A stretch of 64,000 nt of DNA from Malania oleifera (lineage: Eukaryota > Streptophyta > Magnoliopsida > Santalales > Ximeniaceae): positions 67,037,323 through 67,101,322 of the forward strand of contig NC_080419.1 in the NCBI RefSeq assembly GCF_029873635.1, read 5' to 3'. Position numbers and translations under genes: made by a program. The notes beneath the pieces were generated by a model. The model did not search any database, was not told the DNA's origin, and saw only the letters and a program-made list of their open reading frames with translations. Below are positions 45,932 through 57,902 of this stretch, piece after piece (within the stretch, counting starts at the first letter, position 1; each line of letters starts with the position of its first letter).

Positions 45932-47763
45932 ATTTGAGAAGTTCAAATATTATTTGATGTTCATATATTACTATTCCCTGTTCTTATTTCTCATTCAAGT
46001 TTAATTACCTACAAACCTACAGTCATTCTGTTTCATTGAAACAAAATGGAAAAAAAATAGTCACACCTCAGTTAGGATAGCCTTGCAACCAAAAAACAAA
46101 AGGGAAAGAAAAGAAAAATAAGAAAACAAGCAATGAATAGAGTAGGAAATGAATAGAATGAATAATTGAAATGAAATGGAGAAGGAAATTGATAAAATAA
46201 AAAATTGAATGGAGTGTATTTTTTGGTAATTGTTCATAATATTTTTGCCCTATTATGTATTTATTTATTATATGTTTAGATTAAGTACTATATATTTCCA
46301 TATATATTCACTTTTCAGTATTGACATTTGGTTGCCTTGGTGTTTAGTGTCCTACGCCAATATTCTGATTCAATGGATTTTGGAAACATACCACTCAGGC
46401 TAGCTTCTTAAGAGAATGCTCTTTAAATTCATAACTGGTTCCTTTTTTAACGTAAAATTATGCCCCTATGAAAGATTTTTTTAAGAGAGTTTTGATGTCA
46501 TCACAAGTAATCATATCTATAGAGAGGTAACAAAGGTCACAGCAAATTTACACAGCCAAAAAAAAAAAATTTCAGTGTGTATGTATAATCATAACACTAT
46601 AAAGGCATAGGTATGCATACCTGGTTATTTCTTCCTATCCCTTTACCTTTTTCTTTTCCTTATTGGGTTTGCCTTTGCTCTTCCAGCCCCTACCTATGGG
46701 CAATGCTAATATGGGAACTAGCACCTAAGAAATACAAGATATGGCTAGCCACTAGGACCAACCATATGGGTAAATAATGTATAGGGAATAGCAAGCCACT
46801 ACTATTTATGGGGAACAACTGTGTGGGAATGGTTGCAATTTCCTTTGACTACTCTTTGCCCAAATTGGGCTATAATTTAAAGAAAGGTCCATAATGGCCC
46901 TTTAATCACTCAAAATTAGTCACAATAGTATGTCCTTTCAAAATAAAGCTCATTGTGTGCCTCAAATCACCAAATGACCGAAATTTGGTTACACTAATAG
47001 CAGTTCGCCCATAATAGGCCTAAATCATAACATAGCTCAAACAAAGGTTTTGCTTTTAGTTTGTGATGGAATCTATAAAATTAGGGCAGCTATGAGCTGG
47101 TATCTTTTGTTGGATAGAGCTAAAAGTATATATATTTTTTTTATGCTTTCATTCATTATATGCATGTATTCATTGTAACTTAGACCCATTCAAGAATCGT
47201 TACTATACATTCATGTCTTATCGTAAATATGAGACAAATCAATTAATATTCAATTTATTAGTAGCCATACTATCTATATTAATAATCAATGGAACATCTA
47301 GATTAATAATCAATGGAACATGTTAATTTTTTGTTTCATTTACGATTAGTGATGTTTGTATTTCAACCATTCTTGAATTGTCCAATGTGTGGACAGTTTA
47401 GGAAGTTGTATTTACATTGTTTTCATCATTCACGCTTTATTCATTGTCATTACATATTTTGAGAGTGTCTCTACTTATGTTCTCTAGGTGCATAGAGGCG
47501 TGTCATGACAAGTTGTTAGTGATGAAAAACTAACAACATATTCACTTCCCCCATCTCGTGTACTTAGAGAACCATGGGGAGACGCTACCGAAATTTAAAA
47601 TGACTATAATCAAGGAATTTAAGTGATGTAAATGCACCATTACTGAATGGGATATGATTTGTACCCTTTAGGTAAAAGGTGGTTGATTTTAGGATTCATG
47701 ATGTATGCCTCATAAACATTATGAGAATATAATCAACATCATTTACTTGAACATGTTATAAAC
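45932..47763 (+). other. CACTA internal non-coding sequence
   Basis: Lies between the solo LTR and the transposase. It is A/T-rich with no supported ORF. A GTTAGTGATGAAAAACTAAC dyad at about 47515 resembles the subterminal units. It probably contains leader and intron sequence of the transposase unit. Confidence 0.5.
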
Positions 47764-50035
47764 ATGGATAAGATATGGATAAAGGATCATGGTAGGTTTA
47801 TGATAGAATACATCAAAGGGGTACATGATTTCATAGAGTTCGTGCGTCCTCATGCTGACAAATCCAGTAGAATAAGGTGTCCTTTCAAGAAATGCTAAAA
47901 ATTAACATTTCGACACATTGCTTTTGTTGGAAAACATATACTAGACTATGGAATGGACAATAGTTGCACAAGATGGGTGTTTCATGATGAAGATTACACA
48001 ATTCTAAGCAATGATGATGAAGATGAAGATGAGGGGGTCAATATAAAAGGTGGTGACACATGTTCGGATGGGTTAATCAAAACATTTAGTGACTTGCAAA
48101 GGGGAAATGTAGTGGACACGGAGGATGGCAATGTGTTGCGTATTGGTTCTGAATCTACTTTAGTAGGCAGCATGCCTTGTGATCCTAGACAGTTAAATCA
48201 ACTTGGTAAACCATTTGCTAATCTTGCAAAGGATGCACAGGTGCCCCTATATTCAAACTATAAGAAGTTCTCAAAATTTGAGTTCCTAATAATGTTTCTT
48301 CATGCAAGGACAATGCTTAGTCAAACTCAGAGTGTATTCAATAAATTTAAGGCTAATTAAGTCAACATTGCCTAATGGTGAAACACTTCCAAAGTCTTTT
48401 TATGAGGTGAAGACATACATGTGTGATTTGGGTTTTAATTACACTCCAATACATGCATGATTGCACACTTTTTATGGTGAATTCAAAAATGCAAATGAGT
48501 GTCCAAAATGTGGTGAACCTAGGTGTAAAACTAATCAAAAGAAAGGTACAAAGATCCCCCAAAATATTTTATGATATTGTCCACTAATACCGAGGCTTCA
48601 AAGATTATACATGTCTAGAAAGACTACTATAGATATGAGATGGCATAAAGAGAAACGTCGTCAAGAGGAAAACACCATTACCCATCCAACGGGCTCGAAA
48701 TCTTGGGTTGAGTTTGATAAAATGTATCCATGGCTTTCTAGTGATCCTCGTAACATCATACATGGCCTTACTTCAAATGGTTTCAATCCTTTTAGTAAAA
48801 TGAACAACTCATATAGCATGTGTTCAGTTATGATGATGTCATACAATTTACCGCCATGGCGATGTATGAAAGAACTATTCATTTACATCTCTTTGTTTAT
48901 TTCTGAACCGAGGGCACCTGGTAATGATATTGATATTTACTTGAGGCCGTTAGTTGATGAGTTGAAAGAACTATGGGAAAAATGAGTGAAGACATTTGAT
49001 GTGGAAACTAGGAAAACATTTCGACTGCATGTTGCACTGTTATGGACAATTAATGATTTCTTTACTTACGACAATCTATCGGAGTGGAGCACAAAAAGAT
49101 ACTTAGCATGCCCAGTGTGCAATAAGGATGTTGGGTCCTTATCCTTGAAACATGGATGGAAGTTATGATTTATGTGTCATCATCATTTTCTACCACCTGG
49201 ACATCCTTGGAGGACACGTTCTAATAGAAGCTTTAATGGAAAACCTAAACAAAGGTTGCAACCAAATCGACTAAGTGGGGAAAAGATATTAAATCAATTG
49301 AAATTTATAAGAAATATGAAATTTGGGAAAGCATCAAGCAATAGAAAAAGGAAACGTGCTGAAAGTGAGTTAAATTGGACAAAGAGAAACACCTTTTTTG
49401 AGTTGTCATACTAGAAAGATCTTCCACTATGCCATAACTTGGATGTTATGCGAACTGAGAAGAATATTTGTGAGAATGTGATTGGTATATTGTTGGATAT
49501 AAATAAGAAGACAAAGGACAATGCAAATGCTCGCAGGGATATGGAAAAGATAGGAATAGGACTTGAGTTGCACCTGATTCGTGATGAGGACAAGCTTCTC
49601 ATGCCATCAGTATGTTACTTTTTTCCGAAGGATGAAAATTTTAATTTATTTGAATGGTTGAAATCCGTGAAGTTTCCTTATGGATATGTATCTAACATAT
49701 CTTGATGCATAAGTATTAAGGAAGGTAAGATGTTAGGAATGAAAAATCATGACGGTCATGTCCTTCTTCAATGGGTTCTACCAGTTTTCTTTCATGGATA
49801 CTTGATTGACGATGTTCACTTAGCATTGATTGAGTTGGAAATTTTTTTCTAAAAATTGTGCTTAAAGAAATTGACCTTAAATGTACTTTAATGGTTAAAG
49901 GACATTGCAATCATACTATGCAAGCTTAAGAAAATATTTCCACCAGCATTCTTCGATGTTATGGTCCACTTAGTCGTCCATTTACCAAAAGAGGCCATCA
50001 TTGCAGGACCAGTGCAATATCACAAGCTAAACACC
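47764..50035 (+). pseudogene. TNP2-like CACTA transposase, broken
   Basis: The transposase binds element ends and moves them by cut and paste. I place the start at ATG 47764, which is in frame with the transposase-associated domain (EYIKGVHDFIEFVRPHADKS, Cys pairs in RCPFKKC, then TRWVFHDED). The TNP2 (Transposase_21) core follows: IDMRWHKEKRRQEE, SDPRNIIHGLTSNGFNPF, YNLPPWRCMKE, EPRAPGNDIDIYLRPLVDE, LLWTINDF, LACPVCNKD and HNLDVMRTEKNICENVIG (about 49430-49490). A DUF4218-like end reads HLVVHLPKEAIIAGPVQY (about 49970-50020). Stops at 47897, 48358, 48458, 48571, 48983, 49166 and others, and a frame change near 48350, disable it. Similarity ends abruptly at about 50035. Confidence 0.9.
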
Positions 50036-50533
50036 CATCTTCTTGAACGATCCTTCAAACAACAATGCTACCTTGGCAGCCTCAGCCTCTACCAAGAACT
50101 CTGATCCAATTGTAACCAGTGCACTCTGAGACTGTACCCTAGACTCCCAACACTTGAGCCTTCCCACAACATACTCCATTGCAAGCCTCCTATATTCCAA
50201 GCCCCCTGTGTATTCTCCATTTGCAAACCTCACAACTGATAGAACCCTCTATTGCCCACCAAAGTACCCAACTACACTGGCATAGGAACCCTTTGACATG
50301 ACTCGAACATCACCGTTCATTCTCGAGTACTGAGCGGTAAACCATTTACTTAAATTCACCGATGGTGTACTAGTGACCGGTTAAACACTAACCATGCTAA
50401 ACCTCACCAACACCTAATCCCCAAAACCACCCTGAGATAACCACAATCTCCATGTAGTTTTTTCCACACAGTCGCCTTAAAACAACACCAATCTCCCCGC
50501 AACTACTGAATTGTTTTGAGTTTTGCTTCTAAG
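50027..50533 (-). other. Athila-type leader with decayed primer site; small unrecognised ORF
   Basis: On the minus strand the LTR end (TTCTGCA at 50534) is followed by GTAGTTGCGGGGAGATTGG (about 50488-50506). This resembles the GCCGTTGCCGGGGA leader/primer region of Athila and Tat elements. Further left, a 68-codon minus-strand ORF (50233-50027) starts MRFANGEYTGGLEYRR. I do not recognise it, and its end overlaps the end of the transposase similarity. Confidence 0.4.
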
Positions 50534-51601
50534 TGCAGAAGTGTCAAGTTGTATCAAGGATGAGTCTAGGATCATATTCCATAGGGACCACTGAGTATCA
50601 AAGTATTAATGAAAGTTTAGTAAAATCCTGTTGCCGTAAAATGTGGTTCGAAAATATTTTTAGTTTTTTATGAGTTTTGAAAACAGTAAACAAAGGGCAA
50701 ATGCTTGAGTAAACTATCAAAATGAGACTGAAATTTTATCAATTTTTCAAAAATGTAAATCTAATAATGCGACCAAAACTCAACAGATTAACTGAAATAA
50801 TTTTACCAAACACTTAGGTTACAGGTTCAATGTCCTTTTGCTTCCACCATTAACTAATTCCCTAAACCTTACTCCTCTTCTTGTTAATCCAATCAAGGCA
50901 TTAATAAGATGAAATTTTCATACTAAAGCTCGAGAAAATTGGCCGCATCCAAATGGAAGAAAATAATTACTCTCATTAAGCATCAACCGAATTTCATGTA
51001 AACATTTAAAGACAAAAATCCTAGATTAAATCAAGGTTTTGATGTGCCTAACGTCAACAACAAAACAAGAAATAAGAGCCAACGATTTATCAACGATGCC
51101 TTCAATTTTCGGTTTTAACCAAATAAAAGTTTAACAATAATATCATAGGAAAACTAGTAAACAATGGAAAGCAATCGACATTGACCCACAACCCAAGTTA
51201 TAAAACCTAGCCACTAAAGCTTGCAATCCGCAATTTTCGGGTCAAACGAATTCCACAATAAATCATTGCAATAATAAAATAGAAAAAAAAAAACAACTTA
51301 AAAGAACAATAAACTAGATGCATACTAAAACTAAAGAACTAATTAATCTAACCTAAAATCATTCCAATCATTAGACTAAATGTATACTAAACTAAAACAA
51401 CAAATTAACTCAACCTTGAAAGCATTCAAAATAACAAAGTAAAAGATAAGCAATTAATTAATCTAATGACCATAGTCAAACAATAAAATAAGAAAACTTA
51501 GTATTAAAGCACTTTAATAAAGTATTAAAAACTACCATTAAAATACATGAACTTCTTCCCACAATCCATTAAAACAAACATTAAAAATAACTAAACAAGA
51601 A

Positions 51602-51640
<39 letters not shown>

Positions 51641-52487
51641 AGGAGGCATGAGGATTGCTCCAACACAGCAGCTATGGTTGCTATGTTCTATTTTCTACCG
51701 CGCACAAAACCCCTAGGAAAGCCAAAAAGAAGCCCTACAAAAACCCTAGCTCCCCTTTTTCAAGTCTAGCCCCCCACATTTTGACTTTTCTCCTTCTTTT
51801 GCTAACCCTTCCTTTTCCTTTCTTGCCCTCCAAAATAGACATACCCCACTGCCCTTATGCTACACTCCTTTTCTTGCTTCAAGCCCAGTGCACAAGGCTG
51901 CCCTTCACACACACACAAGCCCTTTTGCTTTTAGGTTGCATGGCCGGGTCACATCAAGGACCCGACCCACACTCTTTTTTTTTCTGTTTTGTTTGCTTTG
52001 GGCCTTGCTTTGCTTCACACACATAGCTTTAAACTCCTCTCCAGCTGACCCTTCTTAAGCCCATTTATTTAATATGCTTTTATTTTATGGCTCACATGTA
52101 ATATATTAGGCCCACATACTTCCTTGTCTTGTGCAAGTACAGAAACTTCAAGCTCGATTTTGACCTTCTTACAGCCCGAATATCTCAAAACTCAAAACAC
52201 AAAAATTGTAGAGCATTCTCTTAGATTTCCATATCATTTTGAATGGCCTCAATCGGCACTTGGAAGAGAAAGTTACGCCCAAATTATGAAGTAGTGTCAA
52301 TTTTAGCTTCCAATAGTTACCCTGCAATAAAAAATACCAAAAATTCATAAATTACTTAATTAAACCCAAATATTATAAATAGAATACAATGTTAAAATAT
52401 TCAAAATAATTAGGCATTTAATTAAAAATATAAGCTTTAATGCATGAGTTAAAACACCTGATTACGCAATTTAAGCGCGTAATCACA
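50534..52487 (-). repeat. Probable Athila-type LTR (~1.95 kb)
   Basis: On the minus strand it starts TGTGATTACGCGC after the purine tract GTTGGGAGG and ends TTGACACTTCTGCA. A GATCCTAGACTCATCCTTGA motif near its end is typical of the R-U5 part of such LTRs. It contains a (GA)n tract (51604-51637). Only one copy is in the window, so borders are inferred. Short plus-strand frames here (51655-52026) are pyrimidine-rich and not supported. Confidence 0.5.
51604..51637 (+). repeat. (GA)n microsatellite
   Basis: About 16 GA units inside the probable Athila-type LTR. Confidence 0.95.
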
Positions 52488-53667
52488 CCTCCCAACTAAC
52501 GTTTTACTAGTCCCTAGCAAATAACGTGAATGCATTCAAACCAAGGGAGAAGCAACTAAAATTCTAATACTTATGAAAATTGCATGCCATGAAATATGCT
52601 TAATGAGTTTAGGAACACAAGACACAGATTAACTCAAGTTACGTATCAACTGAGAGATTTATACGCTATTTAGTAAAACAACCAAGATAATGGAGTGTAA
52701 CAAAACTCACATGTCATGAGAATAAGGCTGAAATTCCAAGATTGACTACTAATAGACATTAACGGTTTCAACTACAATCAATTAGTCTAAGACAACCGCA
52801 CGGTCTTACTCTAATTCAAATTCATTATATTGGCGACTTTCACACTATTACACTTTAAAAGGCACCTACTTTCTTGATTAGTTAGAAACCCGGTAGTAGG
52901 TCATGCTACTACAAGGTACCCACTTTTTGTTTAGTTAGGACCCCGATAATAGGTAGCCCTTTCCAATACACAATCACTTCCCTTTTTTTAATTTTTTTCT
53001 CTTTTCCTTATTGCAATTAATCCATGGCTTGTTTCTTATTTTCATTTGCTTCAAACTTTTTTCTTTTCTTTTATAAGCCCTTAGGAAGTGGTTTATTAGA
53101 GTCCCAAACAATTGAAGTACCTCAACCAAAAATGAACTAAGGTAGTCTTTCTAAGTTTTCTAAGCTGTGTAGTGTGTGTAGCAAGACTTTCAACCTCCTT
53201 CCCTTGGATGAAACTAAGTGAAATAAATAAAAATCTCTTTTGATTTAAAATTTTAATTGCACTACATCCTACATGTTCCATATCCTCAATAAAAATTTGG
53301 CATGTAACGTTCACAAATGAGGAATTTAGCATGTTTTGAGCTCCATAACAGTATTTCCTAAGTTAAACCAATATATGTTTAAAGCATGCAAACCATAGGG
53401 TAAATTCTCTTCCACCCCCTAACTAGAATGTAGCATTGTCCTCAATAATGCAGGAGAAATGAAAGAATTTACCCAAGAAAGCAGTTAAAAGTAAAGCAAA
53501 ACAAATGTAAGACGAACAAAGAAGTAAAGGAAAAATTACAAGACAAACGAAAAAGAAAAAGTACCTGAACCGCTTTGAAAAGAACACAATCCTAGAGAAT
53601 AAGAAATAACAACTAAAGAACAAAAGAAAACAATGAGAAAAATAAAAATACAAATAAAAAAACTATA
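52488..53667 (-). other. Athila-type 3' non-coding region
   Basis: On the minus strand, downstream of pol, the motif GAGGACAATGCTACATTC and a TTAGGGGGTGG purine tract lie at 53413-53445, as often seen after Athila pol. The rest up to the LTR is A/T-rich with only short frames. Whether the frame at 53332-53096 is an envelope-like remnant cannot be told. Confidence 0.55.
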
Positions 53668-54960
53668 CTAAGTGGGATCAAGCAGATGCAGAGTAGATTC
53701 CTCAAGTGCAAAGTTGGAGATAAAAGGTTTAAGCCTTAGACCATTAACCTTAAACACGTTACCATTGTGAGGATTTAGAATCTTTACAACACCACAAGGA
53801 AAAACATTCTTTACCACAAAAGGTCCCCTCCATCGAGACCTTAACTTACCAAGAAACAAGGGTAAACGAGAGTTGTATAATAACACTTGTTGGTCAGGCT
53901 CAAAAGACTTACGCTGAATGTGTTTATCATGGAAGTTCTTCATTCGTTCCTTGGACAATTTAGAATTGTTGTAAGCATCCATCCTCAGCTTATCTAATTC
54001 AAATAACTGTAATTTTCTCACACAACCAGCTCATCAATGTTAAAATTGCATTGCTTAATAGCCCATTACGACCTATGTTCCAGCTCTACAGTCAAATGAC
54101 AAGCCTTACCATACACTAATCTATATGGAGACATGCCCAAAATGGTTTTAAAAGTTGTTCTATAGGCCCACAAGCTATCAAACAATCTCAAAGACCAATC
54201 CTTTTTGTTTGGGTTAACAGTTTTCTCAAAGATGTTTTCAATTTTCCTATTTGCTAATTCAGATTGTCCATTGGTTTAAGGGTGGTAAGCAATATAGATT
54301 TTGTGATGAATACCATACTTCTTCAATAAGGCCAAAACATATTTGTTGCAAAAGTGTGTGCCCTGATCACTAATTATGCCTTTAGGCATGCTCCTTGCAA
54401 AAATGTTTTCTTTCAAAAATTTTATAACCACTTGATGGTCATTAGTTCTGCAAGGGACTGCCTTAACCCACTTAGAAACATAATCAATGGCAATCAAAAT
54501 GTATAAATAGCCACAAAAAGAAGGAAATGGTCCCATGAAATCTATACCCCAACAATCAAAAATTTCAATCACTAGTATAGATTGCAAAGGCATCATGTTT
54601 CTCCTAGTGATTCCCCCTAATTTTAGACAAGGTTCAGAAGCTTTACAAAAACTCAAAGCATCCTTGAACATAGTTGGCCAATAAAATCCACTTTGAAGAA
54701 CTTTAGCCACTTTTTTGTGGGTGGAAAAATGCCCACCACAAGCTTCTGTGTGGCAAAAATTTAAGACATCAGAAATTTCATTGTTAGGCACACACTTCCT
54801 AATGATTTGATCTGAACAATATTTAAAGAGATAGGGATCATCGTAAAAGAAATTTTTAGCTTTAGCCTTCAACCTTCTGATGTCCTGAGCATTCCAACAA
54901 GGCAAAATTTTCCTTGTGACCAAGAAATTCACAATATCAGCATACTATGGTAAAGATTCA
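53668..54960 (-). pseudogene. Athila-type integrase, broken
   Basis: A 218-residue minus-strand frame (54932-54276) has the zinc-region HTEACGGHFSTHKK, and the core with FDCWGIDFMGPFPSF and the second Asp in IISDQGTHFCNKY. The second zinc Cys pair is degraded (CKASEPC). After a stop at 54276 the readable sequence continues with an [16 protein letters not shown] segment, then a 117-residue frame (54021-53668) with LYNSRLPLFLGKLRSRWRGP near the C-terminus. There is no chromodomain. Confidence 0.87.
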
Positions 54961-56353
54961 ACTTCAAATAATTGTTCATCGAGGAAATAATCAGAAATTA
55001 AAAAAAAACTTCTCAGAAACTTCTGGTTGAAGCTGAGAAAGGTGATCTACCACCACGTTTTCCACTTCCTTTTTATCTTTTATTGTGAGATCAAATTCCT
55101 GTAGCAAAAGTATCCACCTTACTAGTCTTGGCTTAGTGTCCTTTTTTGACAGTAGAAATTCCAGAGTTGCATGGTCAATGAATATTATGACAAGAGAATC
55201 AAGAAGATATGATCTAAACTTATCCAATGCAAGTACTATAGCTAGTAGTTCTTTTTATGTGGTGGAATAGTTCTTTTGTGCAGCATTTAAAGTCTTACTA
55301 GCATAGTATATAACATATGGAAGTTTATCTCTTTGTTGTCCAAGAACAGCCCCCACAGCAAAGTCACTTGCATCACACATTAACTCAAAAGGAAATGACC
55401 AGTCAGGAGATCGAATGATAGGTGCAGTGGTGAGACATGTTTTTAGTTCATCAAAACCATTTTGACACTCTTGGATCCATTCAAATTTAACATCATGCAT
55501 CAAATGTTTGCAAAGAGGTTTAGAGATAAAGCTAAAATTCCTTATGAATCTTCTATAAAAACCAGCATGCCCTAAAAATGATCAAACATCTTTCACATTT
55601 TTAGGTGCAAGCAAATTTGAAATCAAGTCTATTTTAGTTTTATCCACCTCTATGCCTCGAGAAGATATAATGTGCCCTAAAACTATTCCGTGTTGGACCA
55701 TGAAGTAGCATTTTTCCCAATTTAACAACAATTGTTTTTCTTCACATATTTTCAAAACAACCTGCAAATTAGACAAACATACATCAAATGTTTTCCCGAA
55801 AACTGAAAAGTCATCCATGAAAACCTCTACAATGTCTTTAATCAAGTTGCTGAAAATACTTAACATGAATCTTTGAAAAGTAGTTGGGGCATTGCATAGA
55901 CTAAATGGCATTCTCCTGAAGGCAAAAGTTCCAAAAGGACAAGCGAAGATTGTCTTCTCTTGGTCCTCTAGAGCTATTTCTATTTAATAACCAGAGAATC
56001 CATCTAAAAAAAAACAATAGTATTCATGCCCTGCCACTTTTTCTAAAACCTGGCCAAGGAAAGGCAAAGGAAAATGATCCTTCCTAGAGGCGGCATTCAA
56101 TTTCCTATAATCTACACACATCCTCCAGCCTATGGTCTCTCTAGTAGGCACCAATTCTCCCTTATCATTTTCTACAACAGTTATACCAGTTTTTTTTTTT
56201 AACAACTTGTATTGGACTAACCCATTTACTATCAGCAATTGGATATGTGATGCCTATGTCTAACAATTTGAAGACTTCCTTTTTTACCACTTCCTTCATT
56301 GTGGGGTTTATTCTCCTTTGCATTTCTCTATAGGGTTTTGAATTCTCTTCCAA
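54961..56353 (-). pseudogene. Athila-type reverse transcriptase and RNase H, broken
   Basis: RT on the minus strand: MKEVVKKEVFKLLDIGITYP, WRMCVDYRKLNAASRKDHF, FLDGFSGY (expected I/L-D-G-Y-S-G-Y palm motif), then MPFSLCNAPTTFQRFM and the catalytic FMDDFSVFG with both Asp. Next NWEKCYFMVQHGIVLGH. RNase H: FELMCDASDFAVGAVLGQ, then IFIDHATLEFLLSKKDTKPR. Frame changes separate the pieces at about 56200, 55950, 55560 and 55250. Confidence 0.87.
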
Positions 56354-57411
56354 ATATATCCTATGGGTACAGATAGGGGACTTATACCTTTGATATCAGC
56401 AATGGACCAACCAATGGCTGATTTGTGTTGTGTCAAAATTATCAACAACTTACTTTCTTGGTTAGGGGTCAACAATGCAGAAATCACCATTGGAAATGAG
56501 TTCTCTGGTCCAAGGTAGGTGTATTTCAACTTCCACGGTAGTGGCTTCAATTCTAGAACTGGTGTCTTCTCATTGGATGGTTGTGCTGGGGTTTGTATTA
56601 CCTGTAGTGGCTCAAATTTGAGCTTCCATTGCATCTCAGTTGAATCACCTGCAGCACAAAGAGATGAAAAATGATCGGTGGACTCAGTTAAATCAAGGGA
56701 GTCTTTTAAATCCTCCCACTGCTTATCACAATCATAATTTAACCAAGGAGTGTTTGCAATTAGGGATTCCAATGAATTGACTTCTTAAATGTCTTCATGT
56801 TCTTGAGGTTGCCTGCACAAATTGAAGATATTCAGTTCTAAAGTCATATTCCCAAAACTCAATTTTAAAACCCCACTCCTACAATTGATTATGGCATTAG
56901 AAGTTGCTAAGAATGATCTTCCCAAAATCACAAGTGGTGAAGAATTTGCGTGGGATGACACTTTCATATCCAAGACCAAAAAAATCCACAGGGTAATAAA
57001 ATTTATCCACTTGGACCAAGACGTCCTCAATAGTACCCTTAGGAATTTTTATGGATCTATCAGCGAGCTGCAAAATAATGGATATGGTTTTCAATTCCCC
57101 TAACCCCAACTGTTCATACACACTATAAGGTAGCAAATTAACCCCTTCACCTAAGTCTAGCAAGGCCTTCCCAATCTTAGAATTTCCAATGACACATGAA
57201 ATAGTAGGTGACCCAAGATCCTTGTACTTAGGTGGTGTGTGATTTTAAATAATGGCACTAACTTGCTCAATGAGGAAACCTTTTTTTGCACATTCAGTTT
57301 GCGTTTCACAGTGCATAAATCCTTTAGAAATTTAGCATAAGCAAGAATTTGTTTTATAGCATCAAGAAGTGGCGGCGCATGAAGCCCCTGCGACTCCTGT
57401 CCTGGCTTCAT
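56354..57411 (-). pseudogene. Athila-type gag end and protease, broken
   Basis: The minus strand has the gag tail LLDAIKQILAYAKFLKDL (about 57315-57370), a CVIGNSKIGK-like linker (about 57175-57200), and the protease LLDLGEGVNLLPYSVYEQLG (57163-57105) with D-L-G in place of D-[LS]-G-[AS], followed by QLADRSIKIPKGTIEDVLVQ. A linker to RT follows. The open frame at 57411 begins with about 13 residues (MKPGQESQGLHAP) that do not look like Athila gag and come from the adjoining copia-type leader. Confidence 0.83.
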
Positions 57412-57501
57412 CTCGGCATTGCCGAATCTGAAGGTAAGCTCAGATTTTTATTTTTTATTTTTTAATCATGCTCTTTACCCTTTCCAAGCTCTGATATCGG
57501 T
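57412..57501 (-). other. Copia-type leader and decayed primer site
   Basis: On the minus strand ACCGATATCAGAGCT (57487-57501) lies against the LTR end. It looks like TGGTATCAGAGC with G-to-A and T-to-C changes, so it is a decayed initiator-tRNA primer site. A short A/T-rich leader follows and fuses to Athila gag near 57375. Confidence 0.6.
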
Positions 57502-57902
57502 TGTTAGGGGGGTAAGGGGATGAATCCAGTAACACAAACACAATCACAATCACACAGAGAACACAAAAGAAATATGTGGTTCGACCAAACTCAGCCTACG
57601 TCTACGGGAGAGAGGGAATCTCACTATAAGATCACTAAAAGAGATACAAGAGAGGAGTAACATAGCTTAACTCAACTCTCAGTACAAACCTCTCTACCTC
57701 ACACTTAACTCTTTGTTCTTCTTCACTCTGTATATTTTTCTCAGACACTCATAGCTTTACAAAGCAATGTACATACATATATCAGAGAGGAACATTAAGA
57801 TGGAGCAGTAATAAAAGAAGTATGCATGCTCAAGGCTGCGCATGCACCACGACGCTGCAACTTCCCAAGTAGAATAAATGCACCCACATGGGTGGGTCAA
57901 CA
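57502..57902 (-). repeat. Short copia-type LTR (401 bp)
   Basis: On the minus strand it starts TGTTGACCCACCCATG and ends CCCCCCTAACA. A GGTTCGACC...CCTACGTCTACGG motif (about 57580-57605) is common in plant copia LTRs. The primer site to its left shows it is a 5' LTR in minus orientation. No matching 3' LTR is found in the window. Confidence 0.65.

Larger units (their letters stand above)
32350..50035 (+). mobile_element. CACTA (En/Spm) DNA transposon, interrupted and 3'-truncated
   Basis: It starts at 32350 with CACTACAAAAAAAAAA, the terminal motif that names the superfamily, and continues with subterminal repeats of TTAGTGA(C/T)G type. After removal of a Tekay element (32477-43162) and a Sirevirus solo LTR (43721-45926), the subterminal region continues at 43163-43330 with TTAGTGACGGTTTTTTAAACC-like dyads. 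A TNP2-like transposase follows at 47764-50035. No GTAGTG terminus is seen further right, so the 3' end is lost or outside the window. The assignment of all pieces to one element is inference from order and continuity. Confidence 0.8.
50036..57411 (-). mobile_element. Athila-type Ty3 element, fragmentary
   Basis: The minus strand encodes the end of gag, then protease, RT, RNase H and integrase (57400 to 53668), followed by a long non-coding 3' region and an LTR (52487-50534). The 5' end of gag and the 5' LTR are missing. The protease wording LLDLGEGVNLLPYSVYEQLG, the RT with FMDDFSVFG and an integrase without chromodomain all point to the Athila/Tat branch. Every domain has stops or frame changes. 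Confidence 0.85.

Noticed and set aside
51655..52026. 123-codon ORF with a hydrophobic stretch
   Set aside because: It lies in the probable Athila LTR, in pyrimidine-rich sequence that gives Leu/Phe/Ser by composition.
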